Of a stretch of DNA of 64,000 bases, positions 44,122 to 54,001 are shown piece by piece. Every line of letters begins with the position of its first letter. The first letter of the stretch is position 1. A program made the translations under genes and the position numbers. Source of the DNA: Planctomycetaceae bacterium (GTDB lineage: Bacteria; Planctomycetota; Planctomycetia; Planctomycetales; Planctomycetaceae). The notes under the pieces are model-generated. The model was not told the DNA's origin, did not search any database, and worked only from the letters and a program-made list of their open reading frames with translations. The stretch covers positions 21,377 to 85,376 of the forward strand of contig JAEUII010000179.1 of the NCBI GenBank assembly GCA_016795145.1. Direction: 5' to 3'.

Positions 44122-45114
44122 TTATTCGACTGTCCAGTAGTCAAATACGAAAGGCTCTTCCAGCTTGCCTCCCAATAGCTCAACAAACTTCTTGTGCGCT
44201 GGGTGAGGCAGATAGGCGTCTCGATCGGCTTCCGTTGCAAAGGTCACGAGATATCCGTGAGTAAATCCTTTGGCCAGTCCTTCAGGGCTGTTGTTCGTGC
44301 CGCGTTCAAAGTCCTGAATCTGTGGAATCTGTCGCTTCAGATCCTGAAACGCGCGATTGATCTCGTCAAGCTGAGCAGGCGTAATGTCCGGCTTGTACTT
44401 GAACAGAACAACATGGCGAAGCACGCGTGTCTTTGCCGGAACTTCGCCCGCGGCTTCCAGCATACGGACAGCAACGAAGCGGTTACCTGCGTCATTCAGG
44501 TGGACACCGTCGGTCGTCAGAACTCCCTGAGACTGACCAGCAACGTTGTATTCCTTTTCGTAGTTGATGAAGGCAGCTCGCAGATCCAGCAGAGTCGCTC
44601 CGCATTCTTTGGCAACACCGCGACTGACGTCACAGTATTCATCCAGCATCTTGTCCAGCTCATTGGTGCCGTCAGATTTTTCGCCAATGACACTTGCTGT
44701 CGACAGAATGACGCGTGCTCCCGCATCATTGCATCGCTTGACCAGACTCTTCAGTCCGGTCTCAAAAGCGTCCTTTGGAGTTCCTCGTCCGCTCTTTGAA
44801 TGCCACACATCGTTGATGCCGATGTAGATCACAACGACGCTGGGTTTGTGGGCGAGGACATCTCGGTCCAGTCGCTCTTCCAGGTTGGGAACTCTATTGC
44901 CGCTAATTCCCGCGCCGATCACTTTGATGCTTGAATTGGGACGGTTCTTCTCAATCGCCTGGCGAAACAGTGTCACATAGCCGGTTTCACCAGCACCGGC
45001 CTGAGTAATCGAGTCGCCCAGGAAGACGATGGTCTCACCATCCTTCAATCCTGCCACTGCTGTGCCTGACATCATCGCCAGCGCTGCCATCATCATGGTT
45101 CCCAAACTTCGCAT
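44122..45114 (-). CDS. Secreted SGNH/GDSL esterase fused to a Dabb domain
   Basis: This 330-residue protein has a signal peptide (about 1-21), then the GDSL block VFLGDSITQAG with S35, IGINDVWH as block III (asparagine in the oxyanion hole), and DGVHLNDAG as block V with the catalytic Asp and His. After about residue 225 a second domain begins: RHVVLFKYKPDITPAQLDEI, FTHGYLVTFATEADRDAYL and HPAHKKFVELLGG, the stress-responsive A/B barrel (Dabb). The substrate is probably an ester of a carbohydrate. The fusion is unusual but compact and without frameshift. Confidence 0.9.
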   Translation of the reverse strand: MRSLGTMMMAALAMMSGTAVAGLKDGETIVFLGDSITQAGAGETGYVTLFRQAIEKNRPNSSIKVIGAGISGNRVPNLEERLDRDVLAHKPSVVVIYIGINDVWHSKSGRGTPKDAFETGLKSLVKRCNDAGARVILSTASVIGEKSDGTNELDKMLDEYCDVSRGVAKECGATLLDLRAAFINYEKEYNVAGQSQGVLTTDGVHLNDAGNRFVAVRMLEAAGEVPAKTRVLRHVVLFKYKPDITPAQLDEINRAFQDLKRQIPQIQDFERGTNNSPEGLAKGFTHGYLVTFATEADRDAYLPHPAHKKFVELLGGKLEEPFVFDYWTVE

Positions 45115-45213
45115 GTCTGAATGCTCCTGACAGAAACTCTTCCTGCGTTCTCATCGCCATGGCAGGCTGCCACGGATGTGCTCGGGGCAGGGTGGCAGAC
45201 AGACAGCAGACCG

Positions 45214-45561
45214 TCAACCTTCACGTTGAAGAGTTCTTATCAGGCGTCGTCGCATCTTGATGCAGGCAATTGCGGTGACCAGCAGCGAGCAGGCGATCTC
45301 CCAAAGCCCCCCAAAGTCATCCGGTCTGCCAGCTGACTTAACGAAGCCTGCCATCACGAGTCCCTGCCAAATGGTGGTAATCAAAAACAGAGTCGCCAAA
45401 AACACAAACAGCGACACCAGAAAACAGGCAATGAGAATGCCAATATGCTGCCCAAAATCCGGCCCTTCTGATGACTCATCGGGACCCTTTGAATCAATGG
45501 GCAATTGCTGCAGAACAACGGTCGTATCAACCCGATACGGGTTTTCATCTTCGAAGGCCAT
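45214..45561 (-). CDS. Small membrane protein, two helices
   Basis: The 115-residue protein has a polar N-terminal 35 residues (PYRVDTTVVLQQLPIDSKG), then two hydrophobic segments (IGILIACFLVSLFVFLATLF and WEIACSLLVTAIACI), ending in a basic tail. I recognise no family. It lies 99 bases upstream of the SGNH gene and may share its transcript. Confidence 0.6.
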   Translation of the reverse strand: MAFEDENPYRVDTTVVLQQLPIDSKGPDESSEGPDFGQHIGILIACFLVSLFVFLATLFLITTIWQGLVMAGFVKSAGRPDDFGGLWEIACSLLVTAIACIKMRRRLIRTLQREG

Positions 45562-45822
45562 AAGAACTTCCCTCGCTGATCTCCGATTTCCCGCTGACAG
45601 ATTGACACCGTCTTCAGGTCCCTGCCTCTTTAGAAGCAGTCCGTTGCATTCCTCTCGCCAAACACTAAAACCGGGACCACGGCTCCGCAGTGTCGGAAAA
45701 GCTGGACTTTTTCCAACCCTGGAGCATAACCTTTAGGAATCAAATCTCCCTCCTGATGCCGATAGCTTCAATAGCTCCGGCATCTCCCTCCGGTTCCATC
45801 CCGCCAATTCGATACTCACCGC

Positions 45823-47208
45823 ATGGCCCTTTTCGATCCATTCCGAACTGGTTCTCTGCTGCGCCGACGAAGCGTTCTGTCGGCGTCTGCGGTCCCGTTG
45901 TGGTCATGGTTTGCCGGACGAACAGCGAAGGGTGCCGAAGACACAGTCAGCCAGGTCGATGGCTTCGGCAAAGCAAAACGCTGCCTGATGCTGTTCATGT
46001 GGGGAGGCCCCAGTCAGCTCGACACGTTCGACATGAAGCCGAAAGCTCCGGCAGAAGTGCGAGGAGAATTTCAGCCGGTCTCGACGGCAACTCCGGGACT
46101 TCAGATCTGTGAGCACTTTCAAAAACTGGCTCCATTGTCTGAGTTGTTTTCCGTCATCCGATCTTTGAATCACGATGATCCAGCTCACCTGAGTAGTGCA
46201 CACACGACGCTGACGGGGCAGATTCCTCCGGTCAACAAAAGCGATGATGAACCGCCAAGCCGGAATGATTCACCATGCCTCGGCTCGCTGGTCTCCAAGT
46301 TCCGGACGATTCCTTCGGGACTTCCGGCAGCAGTCACAATGCCGTGGAAGGCACTGCACCCGGCGGCTCCTGGCGGAACAGCACCTGGCCAGTCGGCGGG
46401 ATGGCTTGGTGCCAGTGCAGATCCGATGCTGGTCACGGGAGATCCATCTTCGCCAGGCTGGACGGTACCCGCTCTGCAACTGCTCGACGGAATTGATACT
46501 CGACGCCTGACTGACCGCAGATCATTACTGGCAACGATCCAGGGACAACAGACTTCGCTGGAACAGCAACTCACTTCGGTCATGGGACTCCAGCAGGATG
46601 AAGCGTTTCGTCTGCTAAGTTCACCAGCCGTCAGAACGGCGTTTGATCTTTCTGCAGAACCGGAAGACGTACGCAGCCGATACGGACACAATATCCACGG
46701 CCAGTGTGTGTTGCTGGCTCGACGACTGCTTGAGCACGGTGTGCCGTTCGTGACGGTCAATTGGCACAACGATGGCCAATCCTTCTGGGATACTCACGGC
46801 GATAATTTCGTACGACTGAAACGTGATCTCATCCCGACGGCCGATCAGGCTCTCACCGCGGTGCTGACCGACCTTCGCGATCGAGGAATGCTGGACGACA
46901 CTCTGGTCGTCTGGGTTGGCGAATTCGGCCGACGCCCTCAGATCACCGCATCAAACGCCGGGCGTGAACACCATCCGTTTTGCTACAGCGGACTTGTCGC
47001 AGGGGGCGGCATTCGAGGAGGATCGATCTACGGTGCGAGCGATGAGATTGCTCGCTTCCCGGCCGAATCACCTGTGTCTCCCAAAGATCTCTGCGCAACA
47101 ATGCTGCATGCACTCGGCGTCCCGCAGGGCATGACAATGAACGATGCCACTGGCAGACCCCATTTTCTGTATGCGGGATCGCCGATACTTCCGTTGTTCA
47201 GGGGTTAA
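45823..47208 (+). CDS. DUF1501 protein, Tat-exported
   Basis: This 461-residue protein begins with a twin-arginine-like signal (LLRRRSVLSASAVPLWSW). The mature part has the DUF1501 features KRCLMLFMWGGPSQLDTFDMK, RSLNHDDPAHLSSAHTTLTG, FVTVNWHNDGQSFWDTHGDN and LVVWVGEFGRRPQI, with metal-binding residues expected of the alkaline-phosphatase-like fold. Such proteins are abundant in planctomycetes and usually follow a DUF1549/DUF1553 cytochrome gene; none is adjacent here. The start is ATG at 45823. Confidence 0.9.
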   Translation: MALFDPFRTGSLLRRRSVLSASAVPLWSWFAGRTAKGAEDTVSQVDGFGKAKRCLMLFMWGGPSQLDTFDMKPKAPAEVRGEFQPVSTATPGLQICEHFQKLAPLSELFSVIRSLNHDDPAHLSSAHTTLTGQIPPVNKSDDEPPSRNDSPCLGSLVSKFRTIPSGLPAAVTMPWKALHPAAPGGTAPGQSAGWLGASADPMLVTGDPSSPGWTVPALQLLDGIDTRRLTDRRSLLATIQGQQTSLEQQLTSVMGLQQDEAFRLLSSPAVRTAFDLSAEPEDVRSRYGHNIHGQCVLLARRLLEHGVPFVTVNWHNDGQSFWDTHGDNFVRLKRDLIPTADQALTAVLTDLRDRGMLDDTLVVWVGEFGRRPQITASNAGREHHPFCYSGLVAGGGIRGGSIYGASDEIARFPAESPVSPKDLCATMLHALGVPQGMTMNDATGRPHFLYAGSPILPLFRG

Positions 47209-47278
47209 GGCAAGTTCCTGGTTCTTCGTTCGTGGTTCCTGGTTACGGGCGTTATCAGCTCGCGTCTTGGAACATCGG

Positions 47279-48973
47279 TCACTGGTCATTCCCGGCATCC
47301 GGGGATTGTTCGAAGCGGTCGACGACGTCGCGGAATTCGCGTAGCTGTGAATAGTCCTGCTTCCATGTCGTGTACATGACGCCAATCACTCCGTTCACCT
47401 TCTGCTTGTGAACGGTGTCCAGCCATCGCCGAATCTGATTCGCATCGGCGTCGTAATACCCAGCCAGGATCTGCTTGTGGCCACGATCCGCGAAGAACTT
47501 CAGACTCTCCGTTCGAACTCCGAAGTTCCAGTTCATAATGATCGTGTCGCGTGAAAGGCCTTCCCACGATCCCGTCAAATCGCCGTTCACAAGGTAGTAG
47601 TTGTCGACCGCGTTATGGTGCGGATCAAACATGTCGCTCCAGACAAAAATCCGTCGACTGCCATCCAGCGACTTCAGGTGTTTCGTGCAGAACCGAACAT
47701 TGTCGGCCGCGATCTGTCCCGGAGTTCGACCCAGCTTTTGAAACGTCTCATCCCAGCCAAAAACTCGCCATTCATCATGGTTCATCATGCGGTCAGTCGA
47801 TGGAAAGATCTTCTCGACATCATTGGCCTGACGCTTCAGCAGCTCCTGAAAGCCAGGCTCCGTCACGCAGGCACAAACCTGGCCATCGTAAACAACATGA
47901 GGATGGTACCAGGACACTCGCAGCCGAGTCCCATCAGGCCAGTTCCCTTTCATCGTGATCGAAGGGGACTCATGAAACACTTCATACTCACCCGCGTACG
48001 GAACTGAGCCAAGCCTGGGATCTCGGACGGGGTCAAAGTCAACACCCTCTTCCAGCGTTCGCGGTGCTGCATCATCTGTCGTGACAACCAATGGGGCTCC
48101 GGGGCGTCGCAGCACATTCAGTAGTCCGCATTCTTCGATCCGTGCATCGGCCAGTGACATTTCGCCACCGGTTGGTCCCCAAGCACCGATGTAAACACTG
48201 ACGCTGGGGTTATCGAGCGAATTAAACGTGATGTGCTGAACGGACCAGTCCTGAGACCGCTCCACTTTCAAATTCGTATGCGTCAGCCTTCGCCCGGTTT
48301 TCGGTTCCAGAACCGTAATCTGCGGCTGTCCTCGAAAGTCCTTCGTTCGGACTTTCACGGAGACGTGATAGTGTCGAAACGGACTCACATTCACGGTCTT
48401 CACGGCTCGGCAGTTTTCCCCTTTCGGGTTTGTCACCGTCAACGACTCACCGTCAGCCTTTAGTCCCTCATCGATGAAGTTCCACGCTTTGCGATCAGAG
48501 AAGGCGGGCAGGGCAACTTCGGGATCCGGCACCAGCGTCGCGATTCCGTTCCGAACTTCAAACAGAGCATTCCTCACCGGCAAACCTTCGGCGAGGTTCA
48601 CATCCTGAGACAGCAGGTCATTCGAATATCCGACCGGGAAGACGGCAGGCACAAGCTGCAACTGCAGCGCCTTTGCTCGCTCTCGAATCCGCGTGACATG
48701 ATCGAAGTACTTCTGATTCATGTCCGGAAGGCGGCAGAACTTCGAATCCGTGATCAGGACGTGAGTGTAGCCGAGCCCGGCGGCTTCCTTCATCAACTGT
48801 TCTACGCGATCGACTTCCTGCGGTACCAGCATGTTGACCGGCACATAGACCCAGCGCTCAAGCTTCTGGGCCTCAGACGTCGCAGGATTCAGAACGAGGC
48901 TGAAAAAGACGATCGACCACAGCAGAACTCTGTGCTGCCACCAACGACCTTCGCCTCGCTCAACATCGACCAT
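47279..48973 (-). CDS. Secreted TIM-barrel-like protein with an inserted beta domain
   Basis: The 564-residue protein has a signal segment (about 16-35), then the start of a barrel (RVEQLMKEAAGLGYTHVLIT). A beta-rich insert follows at about 165-290 (FRHYHVSVKVRTKDFRGQPQ, WSVQHITFNSLDNPSVSVYI), resembling a carbohydrate-binding module, before the barrel resumes (MMNHDEWRVFGWDETF, RRIFVWSDMFDPHHN, IIMNWNFGVRTESLKFF). This resembles GH20- or GH-like barrels, but I cannot assign catalytic residues. HDE in the MNHDEW segment is a candidate acidic site. Confidence 0.7.
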   Translation of the reverse strand: MVDVERGEGRWWQHRVLLWSIVFFSLVLNPATSEAQKLERWVYVPVNMLVPQEVDRVEQLMKEAAGLGYTHVLITDSKFCRLPDMNQKYFDHVTRIRERAKALQLQLVPAVFPVGYSNDLLSQDVNLAEGLPVRNALFEVRNGIATLVPDPEVALPAFSDRKAWNFIDEGLKADGESLTVTNPKGENCRAVKTVNVSPFRHYHVSVKVRTKDFRGQPQITVLEPKTGRRLTHTNLKVERSQDWSVQHITFNSLDNPSVSVYIGAWGPTGGEMSLADARIEECGLLNVLRRPGAPLVVTTDDAAPRTLEEGVDFDPVRDPRLGSVPYAGEYEVFHESPSITMKGNWPDGTRLRVSWYHPHVVYDGQVCACVTEPGFQELLKRQANDVEKIFPSTDRMMNHDEWRVFGWDETFQKLGRTPGQIAADNVRFCTKHLKSLDGSRRIFVWSDMFDPHHNAVDNYYLVNGDLTGSWEGLSRDTIIMNWNFGVRTESLKFFADRGHKQILAGYYDADANQIRRWLDTVHKQKVNGVIGVMYTTWKQDYSQLREFRDVVDRFEQSPDAGNDQ

Positions 48974-49055
48974 ATGGGTTCTCTGTTATCGTTGAGTCTT
49001 CACGATGTGATCTCGGTTCGTAAGTTCCGAGACCACATCGTTCCTGTCCGTCGCC

Positions 49056-51011
49056 TTATTCCTCGTCAGACCTCAGTTTGGCAAGAATACTCAGGTCTTC
49101 CAGAGTCGTCGTGTCCTGAGTCGACTCGCGCCCGGCCGCGATGTCTCGCAGCAGACGACGCATGATCTTGCCGCTGCGAGTCTTCGGAAGAGCTGTCGCA
49201 AATCGGATCTGATCTGGTGTTGCCAGGGCTCCTATCGAACTTCGTACGTGATTGATCAGTTCCTTCTTCAGTGCGTCATCGCCTTCGCCCGTCTTGAGTG
49301 TGACGAAGCAGCAAATGCCTTCGCCTTTGATCTCATGCGGGAATCCGACAACCGCTGCTTCGGCCACTTTCGGGTGAGCCACCAGAGTACTCTCGACTTC
49401 CATCGTGCTCAGCCGATGGCCGGACACGTTCAGGACGTCGTCGACTCGGCCCATGACCCAGATGTAGCCGTCTTCATCATGTCGAGCCCCGTCGCCGGCG
49501 AAGTAACATCCGGGTACTTCGGAAAAGTACGTCTTCTTGAACCGATCATGGTCACCGTACAGCGTTCGCAGCATCGACGGCCATGGCTGTCGCATGACCA
49601 GCAGACCGCCTTCATTCGGGCCAAGACTCTGACCATCACGCGTCACGATGTCAGGCACAATGCCCGGCAGAGGACGGCAGCAACTGCCAGGCTTTGTCGC
49701 CGTCACGCCAGGAAGCGGACTGATCATGATGCCGCCTGTTTCGGTCTGCCACCACGTGTCCACGATCGGACATCGTTCCTGCCCGATGATCTTGTGATAC
49801 CACATCCACGCTTCCGGATTGATCGGCTCGCCGACCGAACCCAGCAGTCGCAGGCTCGACAGATCATACTTCTCCGGCCAGTGATTGCCCCACTTGATGA
49901 AGGCACGAATCGCGGTCGGTGCGGTGTAGAAAATGCTGACTCGGTACTTTTCAATGATCTCCCAGAAGCGACCTTCGTCCGGCCAGTTGGGAGCACCTTC
50001 GTACATGACGACTGTAGTGCCGTTCGACAGAGGGCCGTAGCAGATGTAGCTGTGACCTGTGATCCAGCCAATGTCCGCCGTGCACCAGTACGTATCGTCT
50101 TCTTTCAGGTCAAAGACCCAGCGAGATGTCATCGTGGTGCCAAGCAGATAGCCTGCCGTCGTATGCAGAACGCCCTTTGGCTTGCCGGTGCTGCCGGATG
50201 TGTAGAGGATGAACAATGGATGTTCGCTGTCGAGCTGGACTGGATCACAGTCCGCCGACGCGCCTTCCATCAGTTCGTGCCACCAGAAGTCGCGGTCCGG
50301 CACCATGTCGACATCACCACCAGTGCGACGAACAACGACGACCTTCTCAACGGACGGACACTTGTCGAGACTTGCATCCACAGCCGCCTTCAATGGCACT
50401 TCCTTGCCTCGACGCCAGCCACCATCCGCGGTGACGACGAGCTTAGCCTGAGCATCGTTGTTGCGGTCGGCGACAGCGTCAGAACTAAAGCCACCGAAGA
50501 TGATTGAATGAACTGCCCCAATGCGCGAACAGGCGAGCATTGCGATCGTGAGTTCCGGAATCATCGGCATGTACAGAGTGACTCGATCACCGGTCTGTAC
50601 GCCCAGCTTCTTCAGCACGTTTGCGAACTTGCAAACTTCGCGATGAAGGTCCTGGTAACGAAGAACCCGAGTATCCCCGGGCTCACCTTCCCAGATGATC
50701 GCCGCTTTGTTCTTATGAGCCCCTTTGAGATGCCGGTCGACGCAGTTATAGCTGACGTTAATCTTCCCGCCGACAAACCACTTCGTGTCGGGCATGTGCC
50801 CCTGCATCACAGTGTCCCAGCGTCGGAACCAGTCAAGGTTCTCAGCCATCTCACCCCAAAAACCAGACGGGTCATCCTTCGCTCGCTTCCACATCGCTTC
50901 ATACTGCTGCTGACTGCTGATATGGGCGTTGGCGGAAAATGTGGCGGGAGGGGCGAAGGTTCGAGTTTCCTTCAGGACACTCTGAATGCTCTGGTTGCCA
51001 GACTGGCTCAT
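49056..51011 (-). CDS. acs: Acetyl-CoA synthetase
   Basis: This 651-residue AMP-forming enzyme makes acetyl-CoA from acetate, ATP and CoA. It has the P-loop [11 protein letters not shown] (270-280), [38 protein letters not shown] and the C-terminal lysine K615 in [13 protein letters not shown], the residue controlled by acetylation in well-studied homologues. Length equals the family norm. The ATG at 51011 is followed by a typical N-terminus. The upstream 370 bases contain repeated family C elements. Confidence 0.97.
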   Translation of the reverse strand: MSQSGNQSIQSVLKETRTFAPPATFSANAHISSQQQYEAMWKRAKDDPSGFWGEMAENLDWFRRWDTVMQGHMPDTKWFVGGKINVSYNCVDRHLKGAHKNKAAIIWEGEPGDTRVLRYQDLHREVCKFANVLKKLGVQTGDRVTLYMPMIPELTIAMLACSRIGAVHSIIFGGFSSDAVADRNNDAQAKLVVTADGGWRRGKEVPLKAAVDASLDKCPSVEKVVVVRRTGGDVDMVPDRDFWWHELMEGASADCDPVQLDSEHPLFILYTSGSTGKPKGVLHTTAGYLLGTTMTSRWVFDLKEDDTYWCTADIGWITGHSYICYGPLSNGTTVVMYEGAPNWPDEGRFWEIIEKYRVSIFYTAPTAIRAFIKWGNHWPEKYDLSSLRLLGSVGEPINPEAWMWYHKIIGQERCPIVDTWWQTETGGIMISPLPGVTATKPGSCCRPLPGIVPDIVTRDGQSLGPNEGGLLVMRQPWPSMLRTLYGDHDRFKKTYFSEVPGCYFAGDGARHDEDGYIWVMGRVDDVLNVSGHRLSTMEVESTLVAHPKVAEAAVVGFPHEIKGEGICCFVTLKTGEGDDALKKELINHVRSSIGALATPDQIRFATALPKTRSGKIMRRLLRDIAAGRESTQDTTTLEDLSILAKLRSDEE

Positions 51012-51384
51012 GGGGTTAACTGCTCCTGCGTGATGAAGTCAGCGCGAAGATCTTGCGGGGATGGTTGAGGAAAGTCGTGAGCCGCTTTGGGCGGCTCGAA
51101 GAGGACATTCTGAGGACGGTCCAGGCAATTGTCCACCTGACACGCGTCCCAGATTTTCATAGGGAAAAATGAGGCACAGAAGACGGCCGATCGCGTAGCC
51201 CCATCACAACCCGACACGTCAGTGAGGGATCGATGCTGCCCCATCACAACCCGACACGTCAGTGAGGGATCCGATCCTGCTCCTTCACAACCCGACACGT
51301 CAGTGAGGGACACACGATTGCCTTCCGTTCCACGTCATCCCTCGCTGACGCAGCGGGTTGGGATAAGCCACCAGGCTGCAGCAC
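51012..51384. other. Intergenic region with clustered family C repeats
   Basis: These 373 bases separate acs from the alpha/beta hydrolase, both on the minus strand. They hold three direct and one inverted copy of the family C repeat (51201-51364). The acs promoter should lie here; no gene is seen. Confidence 0.7.
51201..51364. repeat. Family C repeat cluster: three direct copies and one inverted
   Basis: Copies with the core AACCCGACACGTCAGTGAGG start near 51208, 51248 and 51289 with periods of 40 and 41 bases; the spacers between them (CGATGCTGC, CCGATCCTGC) differ. The inverted copy at 51337-51364 carries CGCTG-ACG-CAGCG. Related copies are at 21374-21449. Spacers are too short for CRISPR. 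Confidence 0.88.
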
Positions 51385-52251
51385 TCACTTTTTCGCCAGG
51401 TACTTATCGAACCAGTCGAGCAGGGCGGCTTCAGCCTTTTGCCCCTGTTCTCCAGGGAAACCGTGAGCGGCTCCGGGAACGACCATCAATTCACACGTCG
51501 CATCAACTTTCTTCATGGCTTCGTGAAATCGCTCGCTGTGCGAAATTGGCACAAGCTCATCCTTGTCACCGTGAATCAGCAACGTCGGAGCATCATCTTT
51601 CGTCACGGCCAGCAGCGGAGACACATCGTCGGCCTGATCATCAGGAAACACGATGGCCGGAAACTGTTTGCTGAGCGTCGCGTGATTCACATACTCACGG
51701 ATATCCGTCGGCGGAAAGTAGCACGCAACCGCCTGGACTCGGCTGGACGTCTTTTCTTCCGTCGTCTTGCCCGCCGAATCACCATCATCGCCCATCGTGC
51801 CGAGCACCAGGGACAGATGTCCGCCCGCACTGCCGCCACAGACACCGATTCTATCTGGATCAATGCCATAGTCTTTCGCATGCGCTCGAATATGGCGAAT
51901 GGCCAGCTTCACGTCCGAAACAGCATCCGGTACTTTGAAGTAGGGACTGCTGCCATGTCGAACCAGAATCAGCGTGTATCCTCGATCGACGATTTTCTCG
52001 AACAGGTTCTTTCCCTTTGACTCGGCCCGCACAACTCCTTCCGGCGGAGCCCACATGGAGACCCAGCCGCCACTAACCATGAACAATACTCCGGCGCCAT
52101 TGGCATTCTTCGCCGGCTTGATCACATCATACGTCAGCGCCATGCCGGCCTTGTGACCGTAGATCACATCCGGAGTAATCGTTCGCCAGTCATCGGCCAT
52201 CACACTATTCGCAAGCAGCGACAATCCAAAGCCGATCAGCAGCATTCGCAT
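51385..52251 (-). CDS. Secreted alpha/beta hydrolase, HSL/BD-FAE type
   Basis: The start is at ATG 52251, which gives 288 residues and a signal peptide (MRMLLIGFGLSLLANSVMA). The catalytic serine is in GVCGGSAGGHLSLVLG, the Asp in LLIHGDKDELVP and the His in VPGAAHGFPGEQG; the oxyanion loop is GVLFMVSGGWVS. An in-frame extension up to 52503 runs through a family F repeat and a GTAG hairpin and is rejected. Esterase of small or glycan-linked esters is likely, but the substrate is unknown. Confidence 0.88.
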   Translation of the reverse strand: MRMLLIGFGLSLLANSVMADDWRTITPDVIYGHKAGMALTYDVIKPAKNANGAGVLFMVSGGWVSMWAPPEGVVRAESKGKNLFEKIVDRGYTLILVRHGSSPYFKVPDAVSDVKLAIRHIRAHAKDYGIDPDRIGVCGGSAGGHLSLVLGTMGDDGDSAGKTTEEKTSSRVQAVACYFPPTDIREYVNHATLSKQFPAIVFPDDQADDVSPLLAVTKDDAPTLLIHGDKDELVPISHSERFHEAMKKVDATCELMVVPGAAHGFPGEQGQKAEAALLDWFDKYLAKK

Positions 52252-52328
52252 CAGTGAACTCCGTCGTGGGGTCAGGTGGGTTGGAAGGGTTGGAAGAACG
52301 CTGATCGTAACCATGACAAACCCCATCG

Positions 52329-52363
52329 GCGAGCGGGATGCGTCAGCTTCCCGGTATGCGATT
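52329..52363. repeat. Family F repeat, copy 1
   Basis: GCGGGATGCGTCAGCTTCCC then GGTATGCGATT. It recurs at 54477-54515 (inverted) and 63912-63947. It lies inside the rejected upstream extension of the alpha/beta hydrolase. Confidence 0.85.
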
Positions 52364-52400
52364 CGTGATTCAGAGATTCCGGTTGAACAACGAACATTGG

Positions 52401-52423
52401 GTAGCACAGGTGAAACCTGTGCC
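52401..52423 (+). repeat. GTAG-type REP hairpin
   Basis: GTAG is followed directly by CACAGGT-GAA-ACCTGTG, extending to an 8 bp stem with the flanking G and C. A 3-base loop matches the other GTAG elements. Confidence 0.7.
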
Positions 52424-52855
52424 GCGGAGCGGTCGGAAGCTGAAGGGAAAGCACAATGTTCCGAGTGCACGCAGACTCGGCTAATCTGCGTGTACGAAAG
52501 CATGGTTTGTTAACCACTAATGAGCACTAATGACCGCTAATCAAGCACAGTCACCGCCCGTCATTTTTCTGCCCACCATTTTTCTACCCGACCAAAGTAC
52601 CCTGATGCCGCTTGGGTACCGGTGGGTTCACACCGCACCGCTCGCCGTGGATTTTGGCGTTCGGCAATTTCTGCCGGAGTCCGGTCGCGTAGACCAGGAA
52701 GTTTGAATCGGACTGGACCGGCTGTAACGGTTGTGCCGAAGAACTATCAGACAGCTCCTGCGCGCTGGATTTCGTCAGCAGGGTTCGCACAGGCAGCTTG
52801 TGAATTCGACACACCGCGGAATGCTACGTTCCGGCACAGTCTTCGAGGCACACAG

Positions 52856-53824
52856 ATGGAAGCTCAGGCATTTGATCAGAATGGTCAGGCGATGTTCAAG
52901 CGACGACTTGGACGAGGCTTGAATGCGCTGTTGGGTGGCGGGGATGAAGAAAGTGCTTCAGCTCCGGCAACCATTCCAATGCATCCTACGTCCGCTCCTC
53001 CAGCTCCAGGCTCTGATGAAATTGCGCTGGAGTTGATTGAGCGGAATCCTCATCAGCCTCGCCGGGAATTCGATCAGGCATCGATCGATGAGCTTGCCGA
53101 CAGCATTCGCAAGCACGGCATTCTTCAGCCGCTGCTCGTTCGAGCTCGCCCTGATGGCGAAACGGGCTATCAGCTGATTGCTGGCGAACGCCGATGGCGA
53201 GCCGCTCAGGCGGTTGGTCTGGAAACCGTCCCATGCCGAGTCATCGAGTTTGCAGATCGTCAGGCCAGCGAAGCAGCGCTCGAAGAAAACCTGAAGCGTG
53301 AAGACCTGAACGTGCTCGAAAAGGCCCGCGCGTTCAAGGACTATCTTGATCGCTTCGGTGGCACGATCGAAGAACTGGCGCGCCAGCTCAGCATGAGCCG
53401 AGCCAACGTCAGCAACATGATGCGACTGCTGGAACTTCCAGAAGCCGTGCAGCAAATGCTACGCGACGACAAAATCTCCGCCGGCCATGCTCGAGCGATT
53501 CTGCCGTTGTCCGAAGCGCAGCAATGCGAACTGGCTCGACAGATTGAGCAGGAACAACTGTCCGTTCGCCGTACCGAAGACATCGTGCGTGAGATGCTGA
53601 AGGCAGGCACCATCGCCATGCCAGGCGTCGGCGGTGATTCCGCTCCAGCCGAAAAGCCACAGCTTTCAAATCATGTGATGGCGATTCAGACATCACTCCG
53701 TGATTCTCTGGGGGCAAAGATCGATATCAAGCTGAAGAAGAACGATGCCGGTCAGATCGTTATCCACTTTGGAAGCAACGACGATTTTGAACGCATCATG
53801 GAGAAACTTCGCAAGGTCGGCTAA
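52856..53824 (+). CDS. parB: ParB/Spo0J-family chromosome partition protein
   Basis: From the ATG at 52856 it has 322 residues. KRRLGRGLNALLGG near the N-terminus is the ParA-interacting segment typical of chromosomal ParB. IERNPHQPRREFDQASIDEL, YQLIAGERRWRAAQAVGL and the CTP-binding GERR motif form the N-terminal domain; RQLSMSRANVSNMMRLLELP is the helix-turn-helix that binds parS. The C-terminal dimer domain follows (QTSLRDSLGAKIDIKLKKN). A second ATG at 52892 is an alternative. No parA lies next to it, which is unusual. Confidence 0.93.
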   Translation: MEAQAFDQNGQAMFKRRLGRGLNALLGGGDEESASAPATIPMHPTSAPPAPGSDEIALELIERNPHQPRREFDQASIDELADSIRKHGILQPLLVRARPDGETGYQLIAGERRWRAAQAVGLETVPCRVIEFADRQASEAALEENLKREDLNVLEKARAFKDYLDRFGGTIEELARQLSMSRANVSNMMRLLELPEAVQQMLRDDKISAGHARAILPLSEAQQCELARQIEQEQLSVRRTEDIVREMLKAGTIAMPGVGGDSAPAEKPQLSNHVMAIQTSLRDSLGAKIDIKLKKNDAGQIVIHFGSNDDFERIMEKLRKVG

Positions 53825-53860
53825 GTGGTTGATCAATCAATCCAATATCCGGGTTGATCC

Positions 53861-53925
53861 GTCATTCCCGCGCAGGCGGGAACCCAGTCTTCTACGCTTT
53901 GGACTCCCGCCTGCGCGAGAATGAC
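53861..53925. repeat. Family B inverted repeat
   Basis: The left arm is GTCATTCCCGCGCAGGCGGG; the right arm is CTCCCGCCTGCGCGAGAATG, slightly diverged. It lies 36 bases after the parB stop and may serve as a transcript end. Confidence 0.9.
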
Positions 53926-54001
53926 AAACCCCACTTCATAGCTCAGACAAAGCATGCGCTGCGGCGCCGAGCGGAACATTTACGGCAGTGAAAGCGGCCT
54001 G

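Larger units (their letters stand above)
52252..52855. other. Divergent intergenic region with repeats
   Basis: These 604 bases lie between the hydrolase and parB. They contain a family F copy (52329-52363), a GTAG-type hairpin (52401-52423) and a short tandem motif CACTAATGA...CGCTAATCA near 52515-52545. The sequence AGGCACACAG precedes the parB start. No parS-like palindrome was recognised. Confidence 0.6.

Noticed and set aside
51201..51310. Three regular direct repeats that could suggest a CRISPR array
   Set aside because: Spacers are only 10-13 bases, the repeats are palindromic but imperfect, the same unit occurs elsewhere singly and in inverse orientation, and no cas gene is present.
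52252..52503. Possible N-terminal extension of the alpha/beta hydrolase
   Set aside because: The region is made of family F and GTAG-type repeats; the ATG at 52251 begins a good signal peptide.
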